From contig CP070896.1 in NCBI GenBank assembly GCA_017084465.1, forward strand, positions 1,240,001 to 1,304,000: 64,000 nt of DNA. Direction: 5' to 3'. This stretch comes from Lacrimispora xylanisolvens (GTDB lineage: Bacteria > Bacillota > Clostridia > Lachnospirales > Lachnospiraceae). This document shows positions 30,353 to 40,064 of this stretch, piece by piece. Position 1 is the stretch's first letter. Each line of letters opens with the position of its first letter. The position numbers were made by a program, and so were the translations under genes. Below the pieces are notes generated by a model. That model did no database searches, was not told where the DNA came from, and worked only from the letters and a program-made list of their open reading frames with translations.

Positions 30353-31135
30353 CTACCGGATCAGTCCAAAATGAAGGCAGGCATTCTTAATTCCATCCTG
30401 ATCGATGGCATCTGTAATATAATCTGCTGCCCGCTTCAGCTCATCCATCGCATTGCCCATTGCAATTCCGATTCCTGCAGCCTTAACAATATCATAATCA
30501 TTCATGCTGTCCCCAAATGCAATCGTCTGAGAAAGAGGAATCTTATAAAAGTCACAAAGTCTGGCAAGCCCCACTGCCTTAGATGCCTTTCGCTCTACTA
30601 CGTCTGCCCCTTTCTTGTCTGCAAACATATGAACGTGGATTTCGGGGAACTCCTCTTCCATGGTTCTTGCACCAGCTTCATCACCGATATATGCCATGGT
30701 TCTTACATCGAGTTGTACCAGTTTGCTGGCATCTGCAAAATTTCTTCTGCATTCTCCCCATAGCTTCCTGTCATGTTCTGCAACCGCTTCCGGGTTTACA
30801 TAATAGTCATATTCTCCTACCGTGGTGCCAACACTGTAAGGTGTGGTCTTTGCATAGGCCAGAATCTGCTTTAAAAGATTTTTATCAAAGAAATGTTCAT
30901 ATATTACAGTCTCTCCTACAGTGACCTTGGTTCCATTGAGGTGAATAATTGCATCCGGCCGAATCTGATCCCTTATTGCAGTACTGAATATGGAATCCAT
31001 ATCTCTTCCAGTTGCCACCACTATGGTATAATTCTCCCTCAGTTTCTCGATTGTCTCCATCGCACTTGCCGGAATCGACCAGTCTCTATGATCAAGCAGC
31101 GTCATATCTATATCAAAGCTTACGATTGGTTTCAT
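30353..31135 (-). CDS. HAD-superfamily phosphatase, Cof type
   Basis: 260 residues with motif I FDIDMTLLD, motif II VVATGR, the conserved Lys region, and motif IV AFGDSMNDYDIVKAAGIGIAMGN. Cap type C2B, as in Cof/YidA-like enzymes that dephosphorylate sugar phosphates or flavin precursors. The substrate cannot be told. First gene of an operon with lpdA and aminopeptidase P. Confidence 0.9.
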   Translation of the reverse strand: MKPIVSFDIDMTLLDHRDWSIPASAMETIEKLRENYTIVVATGRDMDSIFSTAIRDQIRPDAIIHLNGTKVTVGETVIYEHFFDKNLLKQILAYAKTTPYSVGTTVGEYDYYVNPEAVAEHDRKLWGECRRNFADASKLVQLDVRTMAYIGDEAGARTMEEEFPEIHVHMFADKKGADVVERKASKAVGLARLCDFYKIPLSQTIAFGDSMNDYDIVKAAGIGIAMGNAMDELKRAADYITDAIDQDGIKNACLHFGLIR

Positions 31136-31262
31136 CTATTTTCACCTTTTTTTCTTCCTGATTAGTCTTGTCTATTCCATCATATATTAAATTTTGAAAT
31201 ATTTCAACAAATATACTTTACCAATTGGAAATTTTCTGCTATAATGTCTGAGTGTCAGGAAA

Positions 31263-31336
31263 CGGAGTATGGCGTAGCTTGGTAGCGCGCTCGGCTGGGG
31301 GCCGAGAGGTCGCAGGTTCAAATCCTGTTACTCCGA
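31263..31336 (+). tRNA. tRNA-Pro (anticodon GGG)
   Basis: Acceptor stem CGGAGTA/TACTCCG, D-arm GCGTAGCTTGGTAGCGC, anticodon stem CTCGG/CCGAG with loop CTGGGGG (T33 then GGG), and T-arm GCAGGTTCAAATCCTGT. No encoded CCA end. Confidence 0.95.
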
Positions 31337-31355
31337 TTGACGATGTAATATTAGT

Positions 31356-31385
31356 ACCGGATTTCCCATTAGATAGGAAACCGGT
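31356..31385 (+). terminator. Hairpin between the two tRNA genes
   Basis: ACCGG-A-TTTCC...GGAAA-CCGGT followed by GCTTTT, consistent with a terminator for tRNA-Pro. Confidence 0.65.
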
Positions 31386-31410
31386 GCTTTTGGTTTACCG
31401 ATAAAAGTAT

Positions 31411-31483
31411 GGAGACATAGCTCAGCTGGGAGAGCATTTGCTTGACGTGTAAAGGGTCGCAAGTTCGAATCCTGTTGTCTCCA
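31411..31483 (+). tRNA. tRNA-Val (anticodon GAC)
   Basis: Acceptor stem GGAGACA/TGTCTCC plus discriminator A, D-arm GCTCAGCTGGGAGAGC, anticodon loop TTGACGT (GAC), and T-arm CGCAAGTTCGAATCCTG. Confidence 0.95.
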
Positions 31484-31493
31484 TTAATTATAA

Positions 31494-31532
31494 ACCCTGG
31501 TAAGTACAAGGATTCCTTGTGTTTACTGGGGT
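31494..31532 (+). terminator. Terminator after tRNA-Val
   Basis: Long stem ACCCTGGTAAGTACAAGG / CCTTGTGTTTACTGGGGT with a three-base loop and a T5 tail. Confidence 0.85.
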
Positions 31533-31645
31533 TTTTGTGTTTTAAAGATTACGGGCCTGCTAGACTTTATTAAATAGAAAATAAATGAAAACACTTGACC
31601 AATCGAACAAACGTTCTTATAATTATCTTCAGGAGGTGATTATAG

Positions 31646-31825
31646 ATGAAAGCAAAATGTGAACTTGAGCCAGTTTTGAATAAATGTCCCTACTTTGATC
31701 CAGTGGAGCAGGAATGTAACTCTAATAATAGCTGTTGCGGATTTTATAGAATTCCCAGCGCAGAAAGTATCCCTCAGTATTTTAGGCAGCCACGTTGGTA
31801 TGAACAGTACTATAAAAAACGATAG
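31646..31825 (+). CDS. Small Cys-containing protein
   Basis: 59 residues, with a strong AGGAGGTGAT site seven bases before the ATG. Cysteines at C-x8-C and CNSNNSCCGFY suggest metal binding. The C-terminus is aromatic and basic (YFRQPRWYEQYYKKR). No family recognised. Small Cys-rich proteins of this type recur in this window (38600, 39660, 44671). Confidence 0.7.
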   Translation: MKAKCELEPVLNKCPYFDPVEQECNSNNSCCGFYRIPSAESIPQYFRQPRWYEQYYKKR

Positions 31826-31876
31826 TGCAATGCAGGCTCGCAAAACCGAACCCGCCTAAGCAATTATTTATACTTT

Positions 31877-32323
31877 GTGACGGAGGTCGTAAATATAAAG
31901 ATAATACATTTAGATGTTATTTCCGAAGAAGTTATTAAACTCTTTTCCGATCAGGATGACTTTATGATGGACTTTCTAGGTGCTGATAGTGCTTACTATA
32001 CCCGTTATAGCAGTAATGAAAATATAAAAATTGTTTGGTTAGCCTACTTTGATGACTTCCCAATAGGCTGTGTTGCTTATCGAAAAAAATCTTATAATGT
32101 CGGTGAAGTTAAACGTATGTTTATAAAAAATGAATATCGCGGACGTGGAATATCTAAATCATTGCTTAATATCGTAGAGCAATATGCGAAACAGTGCGGT
32201 GATAATAAGCTACATTTAAGCACGCGTATTACACTTGAACCAGCTATTACATTGTACCGACATTCTGGGTTTTTAGAAACATTTCGCGATGGTCTTTATA
32301 TAGAGATGGAAAAGAAACTGTAA
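31877..32323 (+). CDS. GNAT-family N-acetyltransferase
   Basis: ~140 residues with GNAT motif A (VKRMFIKNEYRGRGISKSLL, the acetyl-CoA loop R-G-R-G-I) and motif B (LYRHSGFLET). The start is uncertain: GTG 31877 opens the frame, but the only ribosome-site sequence (CGGAGG, 31881-31886) lies inside it. The natural start may therefore be near 31895, where an ATA codon now stands (perhaps a mutated or misread ATG). Substrate unknown. Confidence 0.8.
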   Translation: MTEVVNIKIIHLDVISEEVIKLFSDQDDFMMDFLGADSAYYTRYSSNENIKIVWLAYFDDFPIGCVAYRKKSYNVGEVKRMFIKNEYRGRGISKSLLNIVEQYAKQCGDNKLHLSTRITLEPAITLYRHSGFLETFRDGLYIEMEKKL

Positions 32324-32383
32324 TTACAACTTTCGCAAATGAGCATGATACGAAGTCAGAAAATAGAATGTGTAACGATAAAC

Positions 32384-32414
32384 ACTACTAGCTATCAGTA
32401 ATTAGGTTAGTAGT
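32384..32414 (+). terminator. Probable terminator between GNAT and HD genes
   Basis: ACTACTA...TAGTAGT with a T5 tail, placed between convergent genes. The loop is long. Confidence 0.5.
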
Positions 32415-32427
32415 TTTTGTTTTAGGT

Positions 32428-32991
32428 TCAATTCAAAACATTCATAACTTGGTCAAATTTGGTTCTATATAACATTTTACTCTTGTCAGAGAGTTTTTCA
32501 TAACTCCTTATCAATTTATTTCTTACAAATTCTCTACCTTCATTAATATCCATTTTTTTATTTACATAGGCTAAATATAATAAACTAGGGACATTATCAA
32601 AATGAGAAATGGCATCTGCATCTGTAACACATAATTCCTCCAGAGTCACTCTTGAATTCGATATACTACCCCTGTGATTTCTGATACATTGCTGAATAAG
32701 CTTAATTTTATCAGGGGAATAGTTAAATTTGTGTAGAATATTTTCAGCCATTTCTGCACCATGAATATGATGTTTCTCATATAAACTATAATCTGTTATA
32801 GAGGCAATATCATGTAACCATGCAGCTATTAATACAACTTCTTTATCCGCATTATAGCTATCTGCCAGAATTTCAGCATTTTTAACTACAGCCTGAATAT
32901 GATAATAACATCCCATTCCAAAATGATTAGTTGGTAATTTACACCTATGTTCAACTTCTTCACATAAGTAATTTAGAATATCTTCTCGCAT
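32428..32991 (-). CDS. HD-domain phosphohydrolase
   Basis: 187 residues from ATG 32991 (GAGGTCCAT just upstream; the longer open frame upstream has no such site and odd composition). HD motif: His in CYYHIQAVVKNA, the HD pair in AAWLHDIASI, further His in KHHIHGAEMA, and Asp in VTDADAISHF. Such stand-alone HD proteins hydrolyse nucleotides or other phosphate esters; the substrate is unknown. Monocistronic. Confidence 0.85.
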   Translation of the reverse strand: MREDILNYLCEEVEHRCKLPTNHFGMGCYYHIQAVVKNAEILADSYNADKEVVLIAAWLHDIASITDYSLYEKHHIHGAEMAENILHKFNYSPDKIKLIQQCIRNHRGSISNSRVTLEELCVTDADAISHFDNVPSLLYLAYVNKKMDINEGREFVRNKLIRSYEKLSDKSKMLYRTKFDQVMNVLN

Positions 32992-33368
32992 ATGGACCTC
33001 ACTTAATACAATATAAATTCTTGTATTATAATAATACAGGACATTATATGAACTAGCAATATTAAGTTTGTTCTTATTGCCACAAATATTTAGGTATCCG
33101 GAATTCAAACCGCTGCCCTAATTGTGGAAGATAATTTCGTTAAACACTTATTTCCCGGCTCAAAATCCAACCACAATAGCACCGTCCGCCATTTTTCTAA
33201 AAATCACTTGACCTTAAACATAAATTGTAGTAAATTATACACAATTATTTATAATTATTCACGCAGACTTTGCCGCCGGGTAAAGTATCACACCAGCGTT
33301 CAGATTTCATACCATTAGGCCATTGAAGGTATGATATTCTGGACTTTTTTTAATAAGGAGGAAATGAA

Positions 33369-33734
33369 ATGGATTTGCAGATTATTGACAGGAAGTTTTC
33401 TATATGTAAGCTGAAAGAAATAAGTACTGAGCTCTTAAATCATGACTTTACATTTATCAGCAAGACCGATAACGAATTATCGTTGATATGCGAAACGGAT
33501 CATATGCCAGAAATAAATCTGACTGTAGAACATGGATGGCGTTGTTTTCGAATTGCGGAGGACGCATCCTTTGAAAAGTATGGCATGATTGCATTTTTAT
33601 CTAAAATTATTGCTAATGAGAAGACCTGCATTTTGGTTGTTGCCACTTATGATACAGATTACATATTTTTAAAAGAAGATCGTTTAGAAGACGTAAAAAA
33701 GGCCTTGCTGGCAAATGGTTGTAAATTTATCTAA
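33369..33734 (+). CDS. ACT-domain protein (ACT_7-like)
   Basis: 121 residues. The C-terminal half shows the ACT_7 pattern (GMIAFLSKIIANEKTCILVVATYDTDYIFLKEDRLEDVKKAL), as in small proteins that bind amino acids as regulators. The ribosome site AAGGAGGAAATGAA precedes the ATG. Alone in its transcription unit. Ligand unknown. Confidence 0.75.
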   Translation: MDLQIIDRKFSICKLKEISTELLNHDFTFISKTDNELSLICETDHMPEINLTVEHGWRCFRIAEDASFEKYGMIAFLSKIIANEKTCILVVATYDTDYIFLKEDRLEDVKKALLANGCKFI

Positions 33735-33819
33735 TTACCCAGTCCGCCCTACTTAGAAAGAATACATAACTGGCGTCCGCATACTATATACCATAAGTAA
33801 AACAGATCGGGGGCCGGTT

Positions 33820-35490
33820 ATGCAAAAAATATTGGATGAGAATTATTACGACTTTATCATTGATAACTCCATGATCCCCAGATATAATACCGGAGATAAC
33901 ATCACACTATTAAATGATGCTCATTCATTGCTGCATGTCTCCAGAAGTGTAATGGACGTTTGCGATATCGGACGTACCCCCTATTACGCCTTCCCTTCAA
34001 TTTATACCCTTGCATCTTCTGCCAGTGATGAAATTTCAGCCAATAAAACAGTGGAAAACAATACCGTTTACAATCTCCTTGGGCAGTGTACACTGGTTGG
34101 CATTGTAGACACGGGGATCGATTATCAGCATCCGGCTTTCCGAAATGCAGATGGTTCCACCCGTATTGTATCCCTCTGGGATCAGACTGATCAGAGCGGG
34201 GTATCTCCAAAAGACTTTACCTTTGGTACAGAATACAGCAAGCAGCAGATCAATGCCGCACTGCTTTCCAATGATACGATGTCACTGGTCCCCACAGTTG
34301 ATACGAATGGCCATGGAACCGCCATAGCCAGCATTATATCAGGCAGTATCGATACCAAAATTCATTTAGTGGAATTGTTCCCTATAGCGAACTTGTTGTG
34401 GTGAAATTAAAAGAGGCAAAGAGAAATCTGAGAAATGTTTTTTTAATACCAGAGGATGAACTGTGTTTCCAGGAATCTGATGTTATTCTTGGCATCCGTT
34501 ATCTGGTTGATGAAGCCAAAAAAATGGAGCGCCCCCTTGTCATTTGTATTGCAATGGGAACCAGCCAGGGAATTCATGACGGGCAGGGCGTAATGAGCCA
34601 GTATCTGGCAAATCTTCTGCTCTTATCAGGTGTTGACGTTTCCATAGCTGCAGGTGATGAGGGAAACCGGGGGCGGCACTATTTTGGGACCATTGATTCG
34701 CCTCCCTATAGCACCGAATTTCAGTTAAACATAGGGAATGACGATAAAAAATTAGCCATGGAAATATGGCCCAACATTCCTGGCAGACCGGCAATCCAGA
34801 TTATTTCTCCGGATCGAATGATGACATATAAAATTGAACCTTCCTTTAACGAATGTATAAAATTTGCTTTTGGCCAGGGTCTGGTATGGGTAAATAACAT
34901 TGTTTTTGAGGAAGAAACAGGGCTGCAGCTGATCTTAATACGCTTTGACCAGGCTGAACCAGGAATTTGGACCTTCCGCCTGGACAGCACGGAAGACCAG
35001 CCTTTTTTATTTTAATTCCTGGCTTCCGGCTGGTAATCTCATATCGGATTATACTTACTTTATAAATGCAAGTCCCGATACTACCATAACTAATCCGGGA
35101 AATTCAATTAATACTCTGACCACCTCCGCCTACAACCAGATTGACGGTACAATATTAGTACAGTCCGGCAGAGGCTATACCAGCAACGGTATGGTTAAAC
35201 CAGACATTGCAGCTCCCGGTTACCAGATTCCATGCGCACTTCCCCAAAACCGGTACGGAACTATGAGCGGGACAGGAGCTGCGGCTGCCCGGGCGGCGGG
35301 AGGAATCGCCATGGTCATGGAATGGACTCTGTGCAAAGGGAATTTTACCTCCCTTACCGGAAAACAGATTAACCGCATGATTGCCCGTGGAGCAAAACGC
35401 AGCAGTTCTTATCTCTATCCCAATAATGTATGGGGTTATGGACAGTTAGATATTAATGGGTTAATTACCCGGCTGATTAATGTTTTATAA
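33820..35490 (+). CDS. Csp-like subtilisin-family protein with Ser-to-Gly active site (two frame breaks)
   Basis: About 556 codons in three frames (breaks near 34358 and at a T6 run near 34997). It has the subtilase Asp (GIVDTGIDYQHP) and His (DTNGHGTAIAS), a long inserted jelly-roll-like region, and the C-terminal block PDIAAPG. Where family members have GTS-x-A, this protein has MSGTGAAAARAAGG, so the nucleophile Ser is Gly. The pattern matches clostridial Csp proteins that activate or regulate the spore cortex hydrolase SleC during germination; C. difficile CspC is known as a pseudoprotease with lost catalytic residues. Function in germination is inferred. Confidence 0.75.
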
Positions 35491-37866
35491 TCTTGCTGTA
35501 CAATTCATCCAGCTTCTCAATACCAATGGTCAGATACCGGAAAAGAGACTCTGCAGCAAAGGAAAAAACAATCAATAATAACACACATATATTAGACATT
35601 TCACTTATGGCAAACAGCTGATTAAGAAAGATCCCGCAAAATACCAAACCCAGTATATTAAATATTATAATTCCGTTTTTCAAAGGATTGAGAGGTGCAC
35701 TGATCTTCGTGAGTATCATAAAGCCAACCACAGACAAAAGCATGGTGGATGCAGTGGCGATGTCATTCTTAGGAAGTGAAAATACTTCTCCGCAAACCAC
35801 CAGGGCTCCCACTGCCAGTACGTCTGTCAAACCGGCAGGAAGTGCTTTAATCAGCACATTTTCAGAAAATGACCTTTGATGCGGTTTTTATTTGCCTCCA
35901 AGGCCAGCAAAAATCCGGGAAAACCTATGGTAAACATACTGATCAGAGATATTTGGGAAGGTTCCAGTGGGTAGGTAAACGAAATTAGCAGTGAAAGCAG
36001 GGCGAGCAATATGGAGAAGATGTTCTTCACCAAAAATAATACCGCCGAACGCTGTACGTTATTTACTACTCGTCTTCCTTCTATTACTACGTTGGGCATA
36101 TGGGCAAAATCGGAATCCAGTAAAACCACCTGAGCCGCCTGTGCTGCAGCTTCACTTCCCGATGCCATTGCCACGCTGCAATCCGCATCCTTCATTGCAA
36201 GAATATCATTTACTCCATCACCAGTCATAGCAACCGTATGACCGGCCTTTTGCAGTGCCTGTACCAGTTTTTGTTTCTGTTTGGGGGTAACTCGCCCGAA
36301 AACCGTATATTCCTCTAAAGCATTTGCAAGCTTACTGTCTGTATCCAGTGTCGTTGCATCTATGAACTGATCTGCATGCTCTATTCCTGCACGACTGGCA
36401 ACCTCCGATACTGTCTCTGGATTGTCTCCCGATATGACTTTGACGCATACCCCCTGCTCTTTGAAATAAGAAAAGGTCTCTCTTGCATTTTTCCTGATTG
36501 GATTTGTTAAAATAATATATCCCAAAGGCACTACCTTTTCTGTCAGTCCATTCTTCAGACTGCTTCCTTCATATTTTCCCAGTAAAAGGACTCTGTGACC
36601 ATTTTTAATGTAAGTGCTGATTTCAGGAAGAATGAGATGATACTCTTTTCGCATTACAAATTCAGGTGCCCCAAGTAAGAAGCTGCCATCTGAAAATGAT
36701 ATCCCGCTGTATTTAGTAGTAGATGAAAATGGAATCACCTCAATGGTTTCCCGTTTTTTTGAATTCGTATTAAATGCTGCAACATATTCCCGGATTGCTT
36801 GCATTGTTGCATTATCATCCGGAATTGACATGGCATAATCCGTTAAAAGCAGCTCAAGTTCTTCTTTCGTCTTTATCATCTGGGAATTTACTTTGCTTGG
36901 GAGAACTTCCAAAACCTCCATTCCCGGTTCCGTTATTGTCCCTGTCTTATCAACGCACAGTACGTCTACCCGGGCAAGGGCTTCGATACTTTTCATATCA
37001 TGGAGAATGACCTGTTTTTTTGCTAATCGCATGGTACTTAAAGCCAGGGCTATGGTAGTCAGTAAATAAAGTCCCTCCGGTATCATACCGATAATAGCCG
37101 CCACCATGGAGACAATGCTTTTTTGCATGGTTTCATGATTCAGATAATAACCCTGGGAAAACAAAAGGATACCAATGGGGATGATTCCTATCCCGATCCA
37201 TTTCACCAGCTGATTGATGGAGCGTATCATTTCTGACTGCTCACCGCTTCCCATGGCTTTTGCTTCAGCCGTGAGTTTTGTTATATAGGACTCATTTCCC
37301 ACATGCTCCAGCTTTGCATAACATTGCCCGGATACCACAAAACTCCCTGATAAAAGACTGCTTCCACTTATCTTTTCAATTTCATCTGCCTCACCTGTTA
37401 AAAGGGCTTCATTGACCTGTATATTACCCTCAATCACAATAGCATCTGCACAGATCTGATTTCCGGCTGACAGTAAGACAATATCGTCCTTTACTAATTG
37501 CTGGGATAGGATTTGTTTTTGTACTCCATTTCTGAAGACGATGGAATGGGGGGCATTAATTAAATTCATCTTATCCAGTATTTGTTTGGCCCGAAGCTCC
37601 TGTACAATTCCTATTATGATGTTTCCTATAATAACAGGTAAAAATGTCAGGTTGCGGTAGGAACCAACGTAAATCAGCAGTATGGCTATGATTAAAAAAA
37701 TCAGGTTAAAATAGGTCAGTATATTGGATAGTATTATATTTTTAACGGACTTTCCTGTTGAAATGTCGCTCTGATTTACCAGCCCCTGCTCTATTCTTTC
37801 ATTTACCTCGTCATCGGTAAGTCCTCTCCAGCCAGTGTTTTGTGCATCATTTGTCATATCACTCAT
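35477..37866 (-). CDS. P-type cation-translocating ATPase (one frame break)
   Basis: About 796 codons, from ATG 37866 (GAGGTGTAAG site). Actuator LLTGEADEI, phosphorylation site VLCVDKTGTITE, hinge AMTGDGVNDILAMKDADCSVAM, and at least six transmembrane segments. The frame breaks near 35865, where one more T gives HFSENVLIKALPAGLTDVLAVG, so the last ~125 residues (four membrane helices) belong to it. Resembles the CtpE-like/Ca-type branch rather than heavy-metal pumps: no N-terminal CxxC domain and no CPC in the membrane. The ion is not determinable. Convergent with the Csp-like gene, ends overlap by 14 bases. Confidence 0.87.
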
Positions 37867-38041
37867 CTTACACCTCATAATCTTTTTATAAGTTTCTATT
37901 GTATCAGTAATATCTTAAGCAACTGAGAAAACTTTATTAATTATTCTAAAGCAGAACTAAAAATTATTATTGCTTTATTTTGTATTGACTATTGTTATCT
38001 TATATGGTATATTAAATTAGTATTTTAATAAAGTTTTGATT

Positions 38042-38099
38042 TCGCATGTATTTGTAAGTCATTATTCTATTGATGATTTACAAGTATATGCGATTTTTT
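38042..38099 (+). promoter_or_regulatory. Long hairpin plus T6 in the cold-shock gene leader
   Basis: TCGCATGTATTTGTAA...TTACAAGTATATGCGA forms a ~20-bp stem followed by TTTTTT, ending ~45 bases before the cspA-like start. It looks like a terminator or attenuator in the leader, or the terminator of a short leader RNA. Cold-shock genes are often controlled by structured leaders. Confidence 0.6.
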
Positions 38100-38143
38100 A
38101 GTTTTAAGCAGAATACACAATAATTTTAAGGAGGTATCTTTTC

Positions 38144-38344
38144 ATGAAAAAAGGTACAGTAAAATGGTTTAATGCACAAAAGGGTTTTGGTTTCATCTGT
38201 GACGAAGAAGGCAACGATATTTTCGTTCATTTCTCCGGTCTTGCTATGGAAGGTTTTAAGTCTTTAGAAGATGGCCAGTCTGTTGTTTTTGAAACAATCA
38301 ATGGCAACCGTGGTCTTCAGGCAGTTAACGTTCACGTAGCTTAA
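38144..38344 (+). CDS. Cold-shock protein (CspA family)
   Basis: 66 residues, a single S1-like cold-shock domain with RNP1 KGFGFIC and RNP2 DIFVHFSGL. Binds single-stranded RNA/DNA and melts RNA structure. Strong TTAAGGAGGTATC ribosome site. Monocistronic with a hairpin leader. Confidence 0.97.
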   Translation: MKKGTVKWFNAQKGFGFICDEEGNDIFVHFSGLAMEGFKSLEDGQSVVFETINGNRGLQAVNVHVA

Positions 38345-38483
38345 TTTTATACAGATGTACGAATCACGTCTATTTATCCATTTTCTTCAAATACCCATTT
38401 GATAAAGTGAATTTGTTAAGGTGAAAATGTACCAACTATCTGTATTTTAAAAAGTCAGAGTTATTTTTATTTATTACAGCTAA

Positions 38484-38519
38484 GCCAGCATGGTTTATAT
38501 TATATATTCCCTGCTGGCT
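38484..38519 (+). terminator. Hairpin downstream of the cold-shock gene
   Basis: AGCCAGCATGG...CCCTGCTGGCT with an AT-only loop, ~140 bases after the stop. There is no T-run, so it may be an RNA end or a 3'-UTR structure. Confidence 0.5.
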
Positions 38520-38557
38520 CAAACTAATTATTCATTCCTTTATATAGTTGTTAAAAA

Positions 38558-38590
38558 AGGCGGGTACCCGAATAAATCGGATACCCGCCT
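38558..38590 (-). terminator. Terminator of the Cys-rich gene at 38600
   Basis: GGCGGGTACCCG/CGGATACCCGCC stem with A6 before and T6 after, usable in both directions. Confidence 0.9.
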
Positions 38591-38599
38591 TTTTTACGA

Positions 38600-38815
38600 T
38601 TAATTGCAGCCACAATCATCGTCATCATCAAAACGACGATGGCAACGAGGATCATTACAGCCAGCTCTATATCCAGCCCAGTAAGCTCTTCTAACTTCCT
38701 CTGAGCAGTCAACTTCATCATCTTCATCGCAGTCACAATTATTATTCCAATTGCCATTACAATTTCTATTACAATTATTGTTGCAGCGATTTCCACAACC
38801 CCAGAAGCATCCCAT
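38600..38815 (-). CDS. Small Cys/Asn-rich protein
   Basis: 71 residues, ribosome site AAAGGGGGGTAGT. The N-terminal half is almost only Cys, Asn, Arg and Trp (CNNNCNRNCNGNWNNNC), then an acidic patch and YWAGYRAGCND. A D/C-rich end follows. Resembles the protein at 44671-44967 in layout. Probably a spore-coat or metal-binding protein by composition; no family match is claimed. Confidence 0.7.
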   Translation of the reverse strand: MGCFWGCGNRCNNNCNRNCNGNWNNNCDCDEDDEVDCSEEVRRAYWAGYRAGCNDPRCHRRFDDDDDCGCN

Positions 38816-38883
38816 TGTTTACTACCCCCCTTTTCAAATTATAATGTATTATATGGTGGTTAAAGACAAGATGTGAATGGAGT

Positions 38884-39140
38884 AGCGCTGGCATGTCCGG
38901 CTTGTTCACACAATAAAAGAACATGCATATATTATTATTACAGAACGAGATATCAAAACATTACCGGGGAACACAAAAACGAGCGCAAGCCGCCGCAAAT
39001 CCGCCTTACCAATGTAAAATAACTCATTTTCCGCGCTGTCAGATATTGTATCTTCGGTTGATAATGAGTTCTGTAAACTGCCCGATCATAAGTATGAAAC
39101 CTCAGCAGGGCGAAAACCAACGCATCCTGGTTTTCGCCCT
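38884..39140 (+). ncRNA. Structured non-coding stretch, candidate RNA with terminator
   Basis: No convincing coding frame in ~330 bp between genes. It contains AACTCATT...AATGAGTT (39021-39070) enclosing a smaller loop, and ends in a perfect terminator AGGGCGAAAACCA/TGGTTTTCGCCCT (39107-39140) followed by TTT. The terminator can also serve the minus-strand small gene that ends at 39148. No known riboswitch class is recognised. Confidence 0.35.
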
Positions 39141-39147
39141 TTTCTAA

Positions 39148-39285
39148 TTAATCTGATCTTCGTTTGGTATTCGGTCCCATACCTTCTCTGCGGGAATTAT
39201 GGGTATGGTTCTGATTCTCAACTTTCCCTTTTTCTTCCCTGTATTGATTGGCTGAATTTGTTTTCTTTGTATCATCCTTTGACAT
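39148..39285 (-). CDS. Small hydrophilic protein (45 aa)
   Basis: ATG 39285 after ATGAGGTGATAATT, followed by 45 residues rich in Lys, Asn, Arg and His and ending EGMGPNTKRRSD. No domain recognised. The MGPNT segment recurs as FLGPNT in the small protein at 56867-57028. Its composition is like small spore-associated basic proteins, which is only a suggestion. Confidence 0.6.
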   Translation of the reverse strand: MSKDDTKKTNSANQYREEKGKVENQNHTHNSRREGMGPNTKRRSD

Positions 39286-39392
39286 AATTATCACCTCATA
39301 ATTAATATGTCTGCCAGTTCCATATTTTATGCAAATCCGGATTCACGCATAAATAATTCCTCCTGGTACATCCTAATTGTGAGGTGATAATC

Positions 39393-39539
39393 ATGTCATA
39401 TATAGCTCCTGCAGTCCAGGCAAAATTTGAAACGCTTTCCATTGATTTAAAAAATCAGATCCTGGAACGAAATGTGCAGATCAACAACATTTACGACCTG
39501 ATCCGAGTTCTGGAAGAAATCGTAAATGAGGGAAAATGA
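39393..39539 (+). CDS. Small helical protein (48 aa)
   Basis: Starts at 39393 after GTGAGGTGATAATC. 48 residues reading as one amphipathic helix (APAVQAKFETLSIDLKNQIL... INNIYDLIRVLEEIVNEG). Own terminator follows. The good ribosome site and terminator support a real gene. No family recognised. Confidence 0.65.
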   Translation: MSYIAPAVQAKFETLSIDLKNQILERNVQINNIYDLIRVLEEIVNEGK

Positions 39540-39551
39540 TCCTTATATCAG

Positions 39552-39581
39552 CAGCCACAGGCCTATAAAGACCTGTGGCTG
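39552..39581 (+). terminator. Terminator of the 48-aa gene
   Basis: CAGCCACAGG...CCTGTGGCTG stem and TTTT tail. Confidence 0.85.
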
Positions 39582-39659
39582 TTTTCATCTGCTAATGGCA
39601 TAAAAAGAAATAAGGGCCGAACCCCCTGAGGAACGACCCATGAAAAAATGAATATTCAA

Positions 39660-39965
39660 TTATCTGCAGCTTCTTAAGAATGAGGAAAGCTGACGGGTAT
39701 TGCAGGAACTTCCGGTATTGCAGGTATTGCCTGTGGATGCACCTTTTTTGCCAGTTGAAGTATTGCAGTTAGAGCTGTTGGTGTTACATCCATACTTGCT
39801 TAACAGACTGTTTAAAGACTGTCCATAGCAGGATGAAGTATAGCAGTTAGATGAAAAACAGTTAGGCACTGAACTGGAACAGGTCGCTGCCTGTGCTGTG
39901 ATTGGTGTTCCTGCTACGGTTAATACAGCTGCTGCTGCTAATACAAATGCTGGTAATTTTCTCAT
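39660..39965 (-). CDS. Secreted Cys-rich protein
   Basis: 101 residues. The first ~26 are a signal peptide (KK-less start MRKLPAFVLAAAAVLTVAG, cleavage after AQA). The mature part is Ser/Asn/Cys-rich with evenly spaced Cys pairs (SCYGQSL, KYGCNTNSSNCNTS, NTCNTGSSCNT) and would be exported. Ribosome site AAGGAGGATATTACC. No family recognised; the Cys spacing suggests disulfides or metal binding. Confidence 0.75.
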   Translation of the reverse strand: MRKLPAFVLAAAAVLTVAGTPITAQAATCSSSVPNCFSSNCYTSSCYGQSLNSLLSKYGCNTNSSNCNTSTGKKGASTGNTCNTGSSCNTRQLSSFLRSCR

Positions 39966-40064
39966 GGTAATATCCTCCTTATTTGTTACACAAATGTTAC
40001 ATTTCCTTTACAAAATGTATCATAACATACATAAAATGGAATTACACTAGGAGAAAAATGGCAA

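Noticed and set aside
33124-33318. Plus-strand 64-codon frame before the ACT-domain gene
   Set aside because: No ribosome site, odd composition, and it spans the leader of the minus-strand HD gene.
38923-39147. 74-codon plus-strand frame
   Set aside because: It crosses a strong terminator hairpin and has no ribosome site; the region is better read as non-coding.
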